Part shown: positions 24,796-34,283 of the stretch, piece by piece | Layout of the letters: each line of letters opens with the position of its first letter | Numbering within the stretch: the stretch's first letter is position 1 | Source: Streptomyces coffeae | Lineage (GTDB): Bacteria > Actinomycetota > Actinomycetes > Streptomycetales > Streptomycetaceae | Direction: 5' to 3' | Assembly (NCBI RefSeq): GCF_016741875.1 | Contig: NZ_JAERRF010000006.1 | Location: 372,001-436,000 of the forward strand | DNA length: 64,000 nucleotides | Notes under the pieces: model-generated | Database searches by the model: none | The model's input: the letters and a program-made list of their open reading frames with translations, nothing else | What the model was told of the DNA's origin: nothing | Translations under genes and position numbers: made by a program

Positions 24796-26847
24796 TCAGC
24801 CCGCGGACAGCGCGGGGTCGCTGGTTCCCGCCCGCCCCGTCTCGACGTGGCCGGACAGCCGTCGCAGATAGCCGCTGTCCGCGTCGGAGGCCACCGACAC
24901 GTCGTACCACTGGTGGCTGGACCCGGTGTCCACGGTGTGCACGGCCCGGCCACCCGGCCGGAGCCGGTACTCGGCCGTCTTCTGGTGGCGGTAGCCGTCG
25001 GTGACGGTCAGCCGCACGGTCTTGTCGCCCTGGTTGGTCAGGGTCAGCTCGACATCACCGGTCGCCCGGTCGTGACGGGCGGTCACCTCCGGACCGCGGC
25101 CGGTGATGCGGCCGGTGAAGTGGCGAACGAAGCCGCCCGGCCCGTGCACCTCGACGTCGTAGGTGTCCTTGTCCGCGACGGCCCGCCAGGTGCCGGACAG
25201 TTGCTTGCCCGCCTCGACGGTGTAGCCCCACGGCCCGTCGGGGTGGCTCGCGGAGGTGACGTGGAAGTGCGCGCCTGCCTTGCCGCGGTTGGCGAAGTCC
25301 AGCCGCAGGCTGCCGTCCGCCACGGTGGCGTTGGCGGACAGGTCGTACGGCAGCGGCCGGGAGCGCCGCAGACCGGACTCCTGACGGGGCAGGGAGCCCT
25401 GGGCCGGGGGCGTGGGCACATAGTCCGGGTGCCGCTCGTTGTCCGGCGGCAGATAGCCGTCGGTGTCCGGCAGGGACGGGACCTTGGTGTCCGTGCGCGA
25501 GAAGTCGAACGCCGCCGTCAGGTCCCCGGACACCGCGCGCCGCCACGGCGAGATGTTCGGCTCCTCGACACCGAAGCGCTCCTCCATGAGGCGGATGATC
25601 GAGGTGTGGTCCAGCGTCTGGGAGCACACATAGCCTCCAGTGCTCCACGGCGACACCACCAGCATCGGCACCCGCGGGCCCAGGCCGTAGGGGCCCGCGG
25701 GGAAGGACGCGGAGCCCGGGTAGAGCTCTTCGGTGGTGTCCACGGTCGAGGCGCCGCGGTCCTTGGCGGGCGCGTACGCCGGCATCACGTGGTCGAAGTA
25801 GCCGTCGTTCTCGTCGTAGGTGATCAGCAGCGCGGTCTTGCTCCAGACCTCGGGGTTGGAGGTCAGCGCGTCCAGCACCTGGGCGACGTACCAGGCGCCG
25901 TAGTTGGCGGGCCAGTTGGGGTGCTCGGTGAAGGCTTCGGGCGCCGCGATCCAGGAGATCTGGGGCAGCTTCCCGTCCCGCACGTCCGCGCGCAGGATGT
26001 CGAAGAAGCCGTCGCCGTTCTTGGCGTTGGTGCCGGTGCGGGCCTTGTCGTAGAGCGGGTCGCCGGGCTTGGCGTTGCGGTACTGGTTGAAGAACAGCAG
26101 CGAGTTGTCGCCGTAGTTGCCCCGGTAGGCGTCGTCGATCCAGCCCCAGTTGTGCTCGGCGTCCAGTCCGTCGCCGATGTCCTGGTAGACCTTCCAGGAG
26201 ACCCCGGCCTTCTCCAGCCGCTCGGGGTAGGTGGTCCAGCCGTAGCCGAGCTCGGCGTTGTCCAGGACCGGACCGCCGCCCTTGCCGTCGTTGCCGGTGT
26301 AACCGGTGTACATGTAGTAGCGGTTGGGGTCGGTGGCGCCGATGAACGAGCAGTGGTACGCGTCGCAGATGGTGAACGCGTCGGCCAGCGCATAGTGGAA
26401 CGGAATGTCCTCACGGGTGAGGTACGCCATGGTGGTGGCGGACTTCGCGGGCACCCACTTGTCGTAGGCGCCGTTGTTGTAGGCGACGTGGCCGTCCTTC
26501 CAGCCGTGCGGGAGTTCCTCGAGGAACTCGAGCCCCAGGTCGTCCACCTCGGGCCGGAACGGCTGGATCTCCTTGCTGCCGTCGGACTGGTGCCAGACCG
26601 GCTTGCCGCTGGGCAGCCGCACCGGATGCGGATCGCCGAACCCGCGCACCCCGCTCAGAGTTCCGAAGTAGTGATCGAAGGAACGATTCTCCTGCATAAG
26701 CACCACGATGTGCTCAATGTCCCGCAGGCTGCCGGTACGACGGTTCGCCGGAATCGAGGCGGCACGGGCGATGCTGGTGGACAGCAGGGACAGGGCCGTG
26801 CTGGTACCGGCCAGTTGCATGAATCTGCGACGGTCGATGGAGGTCAT
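24796..26847 (-). CDS. plcA: Tat-exported phosphocholine-specific phospholipase C
   Basis: 683 residues. The signal MTSIDRRRFMQLAGTSTALS has the twin-arginine motif RRRFMQ. The catalytic phosphoesterase domain begins IEHIVVLMQENRSFDHYFGT and includes IPFHYALADAFTICDAYHCS, TDPNRYYMYTGY, ISWIAAPE and LLITYDENDGYFDHV metal/active-site segments. C-terminal beta-domains (DLSANATVADGSLRLDFANR onward) are typical of this bacterial type. It would hydrolyse extracellular phosphatidylcholine or sphingomyelin, yielding phosphocholine, a phosphate source. ATG 26847 has ACAGGAGA upstream. Confidence 0.92.
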   Translation of the reverse strand: MTSIDRRRFMQLAGTSTALSLLSTSIARAASIPANRRTGSLRDIEHIVVLMQENRSFDHYFGTLSGVRGFGDPHPVRLPSGKPVWHQSDGSKEIQPFRPEVDDLGLEFLEELPHGWKDGHVAYNNGAYDKWVPAKSATTMAYLTREDIPFHYALADAFTICDAYHCSFIGATDPNRYYMYTGYTGNDGKGGGPVLDNAELGYGWTTYPERLEKAGVSWKVYQDIGDGLDAEHNWGWIDDAYRGNYGDNSLLFFNQYRNAKPGDPLYDKARTGTNAKNGDGFFDILRADVRDGKLPQISWIAAPEAFTEHPNWPANYGAWYVAQVLDALTSNPEVWSKTALLITYDENDGYFDHVMPAYAPAKDRGASTVDTTEELYPGSASFPAGPYGLGPRVPMLVVSPWSTGGYVCSQTLDHTSIIRLMEERFGVEEPNISPWRRAVSGDLTAAFDFSRTDTKVPSLPDTDGYLPPDNERHPDYVPTPPAQGSLPRQESGLRRSRPLPYDLSANATVADGSLRLDFANRGKAGAHFHVTSASHPDGPWGYTVEAGKQLSGTWRAVADKDTYDVEVHGPGGFVRHFTGRITGRGPEVTARHDRATGDVELTLTNQGDKTVRLTVTDGYRHQKTAEYRLRPGGRAVHTVDTGSSHQWYDVSVASDADSGYLRRLSGHVETGRAGTSDPALSAG

Positions 26848-27086
26848 ATCGGTCCGGTCTCCTGTGGTGTTCGAAGCGGGGCAAGCAACCGGGGCAGTCT
26901 GTTCCGGTCTGGCCGCCCGGCACAACGGCCGGGAGGAGAATCGGCGGGAAAGGCTCAGTAAACCTTGGTCATTTGCGCCGCGAGAGCGGTCATGCTTGGC
27001 CGCTTGTCCTTGCCGCTTGTCCGCGCCCCGCGAAGGCCGTCGGCGGGCGGCAGGCGTCCCGGTGGCCGAGGCAGTACGTTGAAACC

Positions 27087-28208
27087 ATGGACGGCGACGC
27101 CTTGACGCTCTTCCTCTGCGGCGATGTGATGCTCGCCCGCGGCGTCGACCAGATCCTGCCGCACCCCGGTGACCCGGAGCTGCGGGAGCCGTACATCCGT
27201 GACTCCCGCGCCTATGTCGGGCTGGCCGAGGAGCGGAACGGCCCGATTCCGCGACCGGTCGGCTTCACCTGGCCGTGGGGCGACGCGCTGGCGGTACTGG
27301 ATGAGGCCGCGCCCGACGCCCGGGTGCTGAATCTGGAGACCAGCGTCACGGCCGGCGGCGAGGACGCCCCCGACAAGGAGCTCCACTACCGCATGAACCC
27401 GGCCAACCTTCCCTGCTTGGCCGCGGCCCGGCCCGATGTATGCGTACTGGCCAACAACCATGTCCTCGACAGCGGCCCGCACGGCCTCGAGGACACCCTC
27501 GACGCGCTCGCCGGGGCCGGGCTCCGGGTGGCCGGAGCCGGACGGAACATCACCGCCGCCCGGCGCCCCGCCGTCGTGCCGGTCGGGGAGAACCGCCGGA
27601 TCCTGGTCTTCGCTTTCGGCACCCCCTCCAGCGGTATCCCCTACCGCTGGGCCGCCACCGACGACCGCCCCGGGGTCGACTTCGTGCCCGAGCTGACGGA
27701 CGCCGGCGCCGCCGCGATCGCGGCCCGGGTGTGCGGGATCAAGCGGCCCGGCGATATCGCGGTCGCCTCGATCCACTGGGGCGGCAACTGGGGCTACGAG
27801 ATCCCCCCGGACCAGATCAGCTTCGCCCACACACTGATCGACGGCGGGCTCGACCTCGTCCACGGCCACTCCTCCCACCACCCCCGTCCCGCCGAGGTGT
27901 ACCGCGGCAAGCTGATCCTCTACGGCTGCGGCGACCTCATCGACGACTACGAGGGCATCACCGGCTACGAGCGGTACCGGGACGATCTGCGGCTGCTCCA
28001 CCTGGTCCGCGTGGCGGCCGGCACCGGACGCCTGGTCGAGTTGCGCATGGTGCCCCTCCAGTCGCGGCGGATGCGGCTGTGCCATGCCACGCGCCGGGAC
28101 GCGGATTGGCTCGGCAGCACCCTCGACCGGGTGAGCTCCCGCCTCGGCACCCGCGTCGACGTCGCACACGACGCGCCGTACGACGTCCTGACCCTCCGGC
28201 ACGGATGA
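27087..28208 (+). CDS. CapA-family (PGA_cap) metallophosphoesterase-like protein
   Basis: 373 residues. TLFLCGDVMLARGVDQ is the metal-binding start, followed by VLNLETSVT, VCVLANNHVLDSG, ASIHWGGNWGYE and DLVHGHSSHHPRPAEVY, all CapA/PGA_cap motifs resembling calcineurin-type phosphoesterases. No signal peptide is evident, so it is probably cytoplasmic. CapA proteins act in poly-gamma-glutamate export, but the other cap genes are absent here. Its stop overlaps an in-frame candidate start of the next gene (ATGA at 28205). Confidence 0.85.
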   Translation: MDGDALTLFLCGDVMLARGVDQILPHPGDPELREPYIRDSRAYVGLAEERNGPIPRPVGFTWPWGDALAVLDEAAPDARVLNLETSVTAGGEDAPDKELHYRMNPANLPCLAAARPDVCVLANNHVLDSGPHGLEDTLDALAGAGLRVAGAGRNITAARRPAVVPVGENRRILVFAFGTPSSGIPYRWAATDDRPGVDFVPELTDAGAAAIAARVCGIKRPGDIAVASIHWGGNWGYEIPPDQISFAHTLIDGGLDLVHGHSSHHPRPAEVYRGKLILYGCGDLIDDYEGITGYERYRDDLRLLHLVRVAAGTGRLVELRMVPLQSRRMRLCHATRRDADWLGSTLDRVSSRLGTRVDVAHDAPYDVLTLRHG

Positions 28209-28222
28209 GCGAGGAGGCGGCC

Positions 28223-28852
28223 ATGTCCCCCGACAAGCCCCCCGAAGAACACCCGGAGCAGGCCCACCGTCTTCTGGACGCGGCCTTCGGCCGTCCGCGC
28301 GGCCCCCTGGGCACCGTGGGCGGCGTGGTGATGGCACGGCTCAACGCCTCGCAGGAGCGCTGGGCCGTGGACCGGGCGGCTCTGCGCGCCGGTGAACGCG
28401 TACTGGTCGTCGGACCCGGTCCGGGCGTCGGGCTGGCACCGGCGGTGGCCGCCGTGGAGCCGGGCGGCCGGGTCATCGCCGTCGAGCCGTCGGCCACCAT
28501 GCGCCGGATGGCGATCCGGCGCTGCGCGACCCGGATCGCGGCGGGCACGCTCGACGTCCGCGACGGCACCGCGGAGCGGACCGGATGCCCGGATGCCGCG
28601 GTGGACGCCGTGCTGTCCGTCAACAACGTCATGCACTGGGACCGCCCGGCCGGATTCCGCGAACTGCTGCGGGTGCTGCGCCCCGGCGGACGGATGGTGC
28701 TCACCGTGCACCGCCATGTGCTCGGGATTCCGCCCGAGCGGCTGGTGACCGAGGCGACTCGGGCCGGATTCGGCGGTGTCGAACTCACCCTGCGCGAACG
28801 CCGTGTGCTCGGCCCCGCCGTACAGCTGCTGATGCACCACCCCGGCAACTGA
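28223..28852 (+). CDS. Class I SAM-dependent methyltransferase
   Basis: 209 residues. SAM-binding motif I is VLVVGPGPGVGLAPAV, the acidic motif II VIAVEPSATMR, and motif IV AVDAVLSVNNVMHWDRP; LRVLRPGGRMVLTVH is the post-II strand. I prefer ATG 28223, preceded by GAGGAGG 5 nt away; ATG 28205 overlaps the CapA stop and adds six residues. It is probably translated with the capA-like gene. Substrate unknown. Confidence 0.82.
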   Translation: MSPDKPPEEHPEQAHRLLDAAFGRPRGPLGTVGGVVMARLNASQERWAVDRAALRAGERVLVVGPGPGVGLAPAVAAVEPGGRVIAVEPSATMRRMAIRRCATRIAAGTLDVRDGTAERTGCPDAAVDAVLSVNNVMHWDRPAGFRELLRVLRPGGRMVLTVHRHVLGIPPERLVTEATRAGFGGVELTLRERRVLGPAVQLLMHHPGN

Positions 28853-28862
28853 GTCGAGGGCG

Positions 28863-29960
28863 TCAGAGGATCTTCGCGCGCACCAGGGCGCCCAGCACCA
28901 GCGCCCCCGGCAGCAGCGGCAGCCACAGCGTGATGAAGCGGTAGGCCAGCACGGTGGACGTGGCGGCCTCGACCGGTGCGCCCGCCGCGACCAGCGCGAT
29001 GACCAGTGCGGCGTCCACCGAACCGATACCACCGGGGGAGGGGACCAGAGCGGCCACTGCCGTTGCGGCCAGATACGCGAGCATCACATGCGCGGACCGC
29101 ACCTCCAGCTCCAGCGCGAGCGCCACCGCCACCAGCCCCGTCGCCTGGAGCAGCGGAAAGGCCAGCGAACCGCCCCACAGGGCCAGCGCCCGGGACGGCC
29201 GCTTGTGCAGCGACCGCGCGTCGGACAGCGCGGTGCACAGGAACGTCCGGGCCAGTCGGCGCACCGGGCGGATCAGCAGTGCCCCCGCCACCAGGGCAGC
29301 CGCCCCGGACACCACCACAGCCAGCACCAGGGCGCCGGACCGGTCGGGCAGCATCGGGCCCAGCCGCAGCGCCTCGGGGAAGGCGAGGAACAGCACGGCC
29401 AGCAGACCGACCCGGGTCACCCCCTCGGCGAGGAAGTACAGCGCGAGCGCGGCCGAGGAACGGGCGGGCGTCAGACCGCAGCCGGTCATGAAGCGGATGT
29501 TCACCGCGCTCGCGCCGATCCCCGACGGCAGCAGGTGGTTGGCCGCGCCCGCCGCGAACTGGGTGGCGAACAGCCGCCGGGCCGGCAGCCGTTCCAGCAC
29601 CGTGCCCTGCCGGGCGAACGACACCGCCACCCAGCCGAACCCGGTCGTCGCCACCGCAACCAGCAGCCACCAGGGATCGGCGGTCAGCATCTGACGGGCG
29701 CCGGAGCCGATCAGCGACCGGTGCTGGAGCACCCACACGGCGACGGCGGCCAGCGGCAGCAGACACAGGATCCGGCGGACCGGAACCCGGCGGTACCCGG
29801 GGCGGCGTGTCCGCTGCGGCACCGGGTGGGGCGGTGCCTGCGGCCGTGCCTGCGGCAGTGCTCGCGACATCGTTTGCGACATGGGCCGCGACCTCGCTTC
29901 CGGCTTGGGTCCGGACATCTCTGATCCTGGAATACGGTCCGGACCAGGTTCCGTGCTCAT
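28863..29960 (-). CDS. Lysylphosphatidylglycerol-synthase-TM / flippase-like membrane protein
   Basis: 365 residues with a basic, Pro-rich N-terminal ~60 residues and then ~8 membrane helices. Motifs FAAGAANHLLPSGIGASAVNIR and LVPSPGGIGSVDAALVIAL are the P-x-G-I-G-x-x-E/D-type signatures of the UPF0104/LPG-synthase-TM (AglD-like) family. These proteins move or modify lipid-linked molecules. ATG 29960 overlaps the GT87 gene stop (ATGA), coupling it to the mannosyltransferases upstream. Confidence 0.82.
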   Translation of the reverse strand: MSTEPGPDRIPGSEMSGPKPEARSRPMSQTMSRALPQARPQAPPHPVPQRTRRPGYRRVPVRRILCLLPLAAVAVWVLQHRSLIGSGARQMLTADPWWLLVAVATTGFGWVAVSFARQGTVLERLPARRLFATQFAAGAANHLLPSGIGASAVNIRFMTGCGLTPARSSAALALYFLAEGVTRVGLLAVLFLAFPEALRLGPMLPDRSGALVLAVVVSGAAALVAGALLIRPVRRLARTFLCTALSDARSLHKRPSRALALWGGSLAFPLLQATGLVAVALALELEVRSAHVMLAYLAATAVAALVPSPGGIGSVDAALVIALVAAGAPVEAATSTVLAYRFITLWLPLLPGALVLGALVRAKIL

Positions 29961-31210
29961 CGCTCCGTCTGCCCCGTCATCCGGCGCGCAGTACCCCCGG
30001 CCGGTGCCGGGCCCGTCTCCGGCAGTGTGTCGCGCAGCGGAAGGGCGATCAGCAGCCCCAGGCAGATCCACACATAGGCGTTGCTGCCGAGGAATCCGCC
30101 CACCCCCGTGGAGTCGAACCGCCACAGCCACACCAGGCTGCTGCACAGCAGCACATGGACCACCGCGGCCGTCCGCAGCCGCGTCCGGCGGCGGGCCGGG
30201 GGCGCGTCGGGCCGCAGCGCGGACTCGGCGAGCACCGCCAACGCCGGGATCAGCCACACCAGATGGTGCACCCAGGTGATCGGGCTGATCAGGCAGGCGG
30301 CCACACCGGTCAGCGCGAACCCGGCCGTCTCGTTCCCGGCGGCGGCCGCGCCGCGCACCCGGTGCGCCCAGACGGCCAGGACGGCGAGCACACCGAGCCC
30401 CCACAACACCCCGCTCGGCTCGAGGGGTTCGACGAGCCGGGCCAGCACCCCCTCCCAGGACTGGTTGGAGACGTAGGCGAGCACACCGATGCGGTCGGTG
30501 TCCCACAGCGCTTCGGTCCAGTACTCCCGCGAGGCGCCCGGCGCCACCCACGCGGCCAGCAGGGTGGCGGCCACGGCGGTGCCCGCGGCGGTGGCGGCGG
30601 CACGCCACCGCCGGGTCACCGCCAGATAGACGATGAAGATCGCCGGGGTGAGTTTGATGGCCGCGGCCAGGCCGGTGCCGTATCCGGCGAACCGGCCGCG
30701 CCCGCTGGACAGCAGCCACGCGTCGAAGAGCACCAGGACCAGCAGCAGCAGATTGACCTGGCCGAAGCTGAAGGTGTCGCGTACCGGTTCCAGCAGCGCG
30801 AACAGACAGGCCGCCACGGTGAACGCGAACCACGGGATCCAGCCCTGTCTGCGCACCAGCGGGCCGATCAGCCAGCCCAGCACGATGGCGGAGGCGGCCA
30901 CATTGAGCGCGGTGCTGATGGTGACCGCGCCCGGCCAGCTCACCAGGGTCATCGGCAGCATGCACAGGGCGGCGAACGGCGGATAGGTGAAGCCGTAGTC
31001 CGCGCCGTCCGCCCCGGGAGTGGTGAACTCGTAGATACGGCCGTCCCGCAGCCAGTGGCCGACCGCCCCGTAGTACACGTTGAGGTCGAACCAGTGCCGG
31101 TGCAGCGGGACCGTGACCAGGAACAGCGCCACGGCCGCCGTCAGTCCGGACGCCAGCAGCAGCCGTCCGCGCGGGGTGGCGGGCCCGCTCACACGGATGG
31201 GCCCGCTCAT
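29957..31210 (-). CDS. GT87-family polyprenol-phosphate mannosyltransferase-like protein
   Basis: 417 residues, ~10 membrane helices. FDLNVYYGAVGHWLRDGRIYEF near the N-terminus and YGFTYPPFAALCMLP, FSFGQVNLLLLVLVLFDAWL, GLAAAIKLTPAIFIVYLA, and WVHHLVWLIPALA are characteristic DUF2029/GT87 blocks. The early Asp is the expected catalytic residue of the GT-C fold. PimE is the studied example, adding alpha-1,2-mannose to glycolipids. It is coupled to the MptB-like gene upstream by a 4-bp overlap. Confidence 0.85.
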   Translation of the reverse strand: MSGPIRVSGPATPRGRLLLASGLTAAVALFLVTVPLHRHWFDLNVYYGAVGHWLRDGRIYEFTTPGADGADYGFTYPPFAALCMLPMTLVSWPGAVTISTALNVAASAIVLGWLIGPLVRRQGWIPWFAFTVAACLFALLEPVRDTFSFGQVNLLLLVLVLFDAWLLSSGRGRFAGYGTGLAAAIKLTPAIFIVYLAVTRRWRAAATAAGTAVAATLLAAWVAPGASREYWTEALWDTDRIGVLAYVSNQSWEGVLARLVEPLEPSGVLWGLGVLAVLAVWAHRVRGAAAAGNETAGFALTGVAACLISPITWVHHLVWLIPALAVLAESALRPDAPPARRRTRLRTAAVVHVLLCSSLVWLWRFDSTGVGGFLGSNAYVWICLGLLIALPLRDTLPETGPAPAGGTARRMTGQTER

Positions 31211-32673
31211 ACGGCACGCTCCGGGCGGTGGCCGCCGGACGCGGCGGACAGGGCGGGTCCGGTGGTGAATCCCGGGGTGTGCCCGGCACCCCACAGCGCG
31301 AGGAGCGCCAGCGCCCCTCCGCACACCGCGAACGTCAACTGCCGTGCGTCCGGGGCGAATCCGCTCGGCAGAACGGCCAGGGCCAGCACCCCGCTGCCCG
31401 CGGCCACCGCGCGGCGCACCGCTCCGGCCGGCGCCGCCGCCGCGATGAGGAACAGCCCCCACAGCACATACCAGGGCCGCAGCGCCGGGCCGAGCAACGC
31501 CACCGCCGTCAGGCTCAGCCCCAGCGCGTACAGCGGCCGCCGCCGGGGCGGGCGCAGCCAGACCACCACCACGGCCACGGCGGTGGCCAGCAGCCCCAGG
31601 GTCTGCCACGCCGGGGTGGCCAGCGGGGCCAGACCGCTGCCCACCGCCTCCAGGAGAGCACCGGTGGCACGTCCGAGCGTGCTGGTCAGCGCCCAGTTGC
31701 CGGGCGAGGCCGGGGTGCCCAGCGCGCTGATCCAGCCGTATCCGGTACCGGTGACGGCCGTGGCCACGCCGGTGGTGGCGAGCGCCAGCGCGGCGGTGGC
31801 CAGCACGGCTCCCACCCGCCGTCGGGGGCCCTCCACCCGGCGCGCCCACAGCGAGGCCACTGCCAGCAGCCCCAGCGCCGCCGGTGCCTTGACCAGGGCG
31901 GCGAGCGTGACCAGCACCGCGCCGCACGCGGGCCACCGGCCCGTCGCGGCCACCAGACCGGCGCCCAGCAGTCCGAGCATCACGGCGTCGTTGTGCGCCC
32001 CGCCCACCAGATGCAGCAGCAACAGCGGATTGAGCGCCCCGAGCCACAGCGCACCGGCCGGATCGGTGCCGCAGCGCCGGGCGAGCACCGGCAGCGCCAG
32101 CACCATCAGCGCCACACCGAGCAGCGCGACCAGCCGCAGCCCCAGAATCCCGAGGGACGGCTCGGCACGCGAGGCGTGCGCGACCGCGGTCTCGAACGCC
32201 AGGGAGACCGGTCCGTACGGGGTCGGAGTGTGCTGCCACATCGGCGCCACCTCGGCCGCGAGCGGTCCGCCCAGCTGGATCGGGCCGTGGGAGTACACAT
32301 CGATCTGGGCGTGCACCATCGCGCCCTGGGCGAGATAGCTGTACACGTCCCGGCTGAACAGCGGGGGAGCGGGCAGCAGCGGAGCCGCCCAGACGGCGAG
32401 GGTGAGGAACAGGCTCCGGGTGCCGGGCGGACGCGGTCCACGTACCGCGCGCCCCAGCCACCACCAGGCCGCGATCAGCAGCACCAGTCCGAAGTAGGTG
32501 CTGACCAGGCCGAGGGCGGCCCTGCCGGAGTCGGGTGTGAGGGCGTCCGCGACCGGCAGCGCTCCGGCCGTCGCTCCCCCCAGCGCCAGCGCCACCGAGC
32601 CCGCGAGCCCGAGCAGTCGGCAGTGGTGGGGAGCGACGGTGACGCCTTGGACGAGAACACGACGGACGAGCAT
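31207..32673 (-). CDS. MptB-like polyprenol-phosphomannose alpha-1,6-mannosyltransferase
   Basis: 488 residues, ~12 membrane helices. PLFSRDVYSYLAQGAMVHAQ is the MptB/GT-C loop with the catalytic Asp. Other typical blocks are DVYSHGPIQLG, HTPTPYGPVSL, LVGGAHNDAVMLGLLGAGL and RPWYVLWGL. It would extend a mannan core on the outer face of the membrane. ATG 32673 has GGTGAGG 8 nt upstream; another in-frame ATG is at 32697. It is the first gene of a three-gene coupled unit (MptB-like, GT87, flippase-like). Confidence 0.85.
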   Translation of the reverse strand: MLVRRVLVQGVTVAPHHCRLLGLAGSVALALGGATAGALPVADALTPDSGRAALGLVSTYFGLVLLIAAWWWLGRAVRGPRPPGTRSLFLTLAVWAAPLLPAPPLFSRDVYSYLAQGAMVHAQIDVYSHGPIQLGGPLAAEVAPMWQHTPTPYGPVSLAFETAVAHASRAEPSLGILGLRLVALLGVALMVLALPVLARRCGTDPAGALWLGALNPLLLLHLVGGAHNDAVMLGLLGAGLVAATGRWPACGAVLVTLAALVKAPAALGLLAVASLWARRVEGPRRRVGAVLATAALALATTGVATAVTGTGYGWISALGTPASPGNWALTSTLGRATGALLEAVGSGLAPLATPAWQTLGLLATAVAVVVVWLRPPRRRPLYALGLSLTAVALLGPALRPWYVLWGLFLIAAAAPAGAVRRAVAAGSGVLALAVLPSGFAPDARQLTFAVCGGALALLALWGAGHTPGFTTGPALSAASGGHRPERAV

Positions 32674-32807
32674 CCGACCAGCCTCACCAGGGCGCATGGC
32701 CGAAAATTGACGTCGCGGTCACCGGCGGCTGGCCGCGAGGTGTCGGCCCGCCTCCCAGGGGCGGCGTCCGCCCCCGGTGCGGCCCTCAGCGGGCTCTCAC
32801 CCGGCTC

Positions 32808-34016
32808 TCACCACGCGGCGGTCAGGCACTCCTGCGCCCCGATCGACGACCACGGCGCCCGGTCGACCACGAGCTGGCGCAGTTTGCGCAGTTCGCGCGG
32901 GCAGTTCCAGCCGAGCACCCCGACCACCCGGCCCCGATGGCCGTAGGCGGCGACGAAGCGGCGGTTCTCCAGTTCGCCGTGGAGCACGGCGAGGTCCGCG
33001 TCGGCCGGGAAGATGCCGTACGCCTGGATACGCGCGTCGTACTGGTCGGTCCAGAAGTACGGCACCGGGGCGAACGGCAGCTCCTCGCCGAGCACATTGC
33101 GGGCCACGGCCTGGGCCTGCTCGGTCGCGTTCAGCCGGTGCTCCAGCCGCATCGGGGCGTCGAAGTGGCTGTTGTGCCAGGACGCCACGTCCCCGGCCGC
33201 GTAGATCCCCGGGGCGGCCCGGCAGGTGGCGTCGCACTCCACACCGTTGGTCAGCAGCAGTCCGGACTCCTGGAGCCAGCCGGTGGCAGGGGTGGCGCCG
33301 ACCGCGACCACGACGAGATCCGCGTCCAGCTTGATGCCGTCGGTGAGTTCCAGACCGGTCACCCGGCCGTCGCACTCGAGGAACTGGTTCACCCCGGTGC
33401 CGCAGCGTACGGACACGCCGTGGTCCTGGTGGAGCTGTCCGACGAGCGCGCCGACGCGGTCGCCGAACTGGCGCCGCATGGGCACCGGCCGGGGGTCGAT
33501 CAGGGTGACCTCCAGCCCCATCCCACGGGCGGCCGCGGCCGCTTCGGCACCAAGGAAACCGGCGCCCACCACGGCCACCTTGGGCCCGCGCAGCATCGCG
33601 GCGCGCAGGGCGAGGGCGTCGTCGAGGGTGCGCAGCAGATGCACTCCCTCCAGCTCGACGCCGGGCAGCCGGCAGGGGTTCACCCCGGTGGCGATGACGA
33701 GCGAGCCGTAGGCCACGCTGTCACCCCGGTCCAGCAGCACCCGCCCGGCGGCGATGTCCAGCCCGGTGGCGGACCTGCCGAAGAGCAGCTCGGCGTCGAG
33801 CGCGGACAGCTCCTCGTCGGTGCGCAGCTTGATGCGATCCGGTTCCCAGGTGCCCGCCAGGATCTGCTTGGACAGCGGGGGCCGGTCGTACGGGGTGTGC
33901 GGCTCGTCCCCGATGAGGGTGAGACGGCCGTCGTAGCCGAGGGTGCGGAGGGTCACGGCCGTGGTGAGCCCGGCGACGGAGGCTCCCACGATGACCACGT
34001 TGCGGGTGGTGTTCAC
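32808..34016 (-). CDS. FAD-dependent ferredoxin reductase
   Basis: 402 residues. N-terminal FAD Rossmann VVIVGASVAGLTTAVTL and YDRPPLSKQILAG; NAD(H) Rossmann VAVVGAGFLGAEAAAAARGM; late FAD motif APGIYAAGDVASW. The C-terminal domain continues to the end (RFVAAYGHRGRVVGVLGWN). It is the putidaredoxin-reductase/BphA4 class that reduces small ferredoxins. GTG 34016 overlaps the ferredoxin stop by 4 bp. With the ferredoxin and CYP105-like P450 it makes a self-contained class I P450 system. Confidence 0.9.
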   Translation of the reverse strand: MNTTRNVVIVGASVAGLTTAVTLRTLGYDGRLTLIGDEPHTPYDRPPLSKQILAGTWEPDRIKLRTDEELSALDAELLFGRSATGLDIAAGRVLLDRGDSVAYGSLVIATGVNPCRLPGVELEGVHLLRTLDDALALRAAMLRGPKVAVVGAGFLGAEAAAAARGMGLEVTLIDPRPVPMRRQFGDRVGALVGQLHQDHGVSVRCGTGVNQFLECDGRVTGLELTDGIKLDADLVVVAVGATPATGWLQESGLLLTNGVECDATCRAAPGIYAAGDVASWHNSHFDAPMRLEHRLNATEQAQAVARNVLGEELPFAPVPYFWTDQYDARIQAYGIFPADADLAVLHGELENRRFVAAYGHRGRVVGVLGWNCPRELRKLRQLVVDRAPWSSIGAQECLTAAW

Positions 34017-34210
34017 GACTCTGCCAGGGTGATCGCGAGGGCGGGACAGACGGCGGCGGCGTGACGGACGTCGTCGTGTGCTTCGGCGGGCGGGTTGTCG
34101 TCGAGCAGGACCGCGACACCGTCCTCGTCACGCTGGTCGAACACCTCCTGCGCGGCGAGCACGCATTGGCCGGAGGCCACGCATTTGTCCTGGTGCAAGG
34201 TCACCCGCAT
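34013..34210 (-). CDS. P450-type ferredoxin ([3Fe-4S] or [4Fe-4S])
   Basis: 65 residues, MRVTLHQDKCVASGQCVLAA start, with DKCVASGQC and AAVCPALAI. Only three cluster cysteines are visible (Cys-x5-Cys and a late Cys-Pro), the usual [3Fe-4S] pattern of Streptomyces P450 ferredoxins. ATG 34210 has GAGGAG upstream. It lies between the P450 and its reductase. Confidence 0.9.
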   Translation of the reverse strand: MRVTLHQDKCVASGQCVLAAQEVFDQRDEDGVAVLLDDNPPAEAHDDVRHAAAVCPALAITLAES

Positions 34211-34283
34211 AGGGCTTTCTTCTCCTCGATCGGGGGTGGGGGGTTGTCGAAAGCGGCAGTGGTGACGGCGGTGGAATCCGCCC

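Noticed and set aside
24778..26961. 727-residue open frame antisense to the phospholipase C gene
   Set aside because: A high-GC shadow: it lacks recognisable domains, while the minus strand has a Tat signal and complete catalytic motifs.
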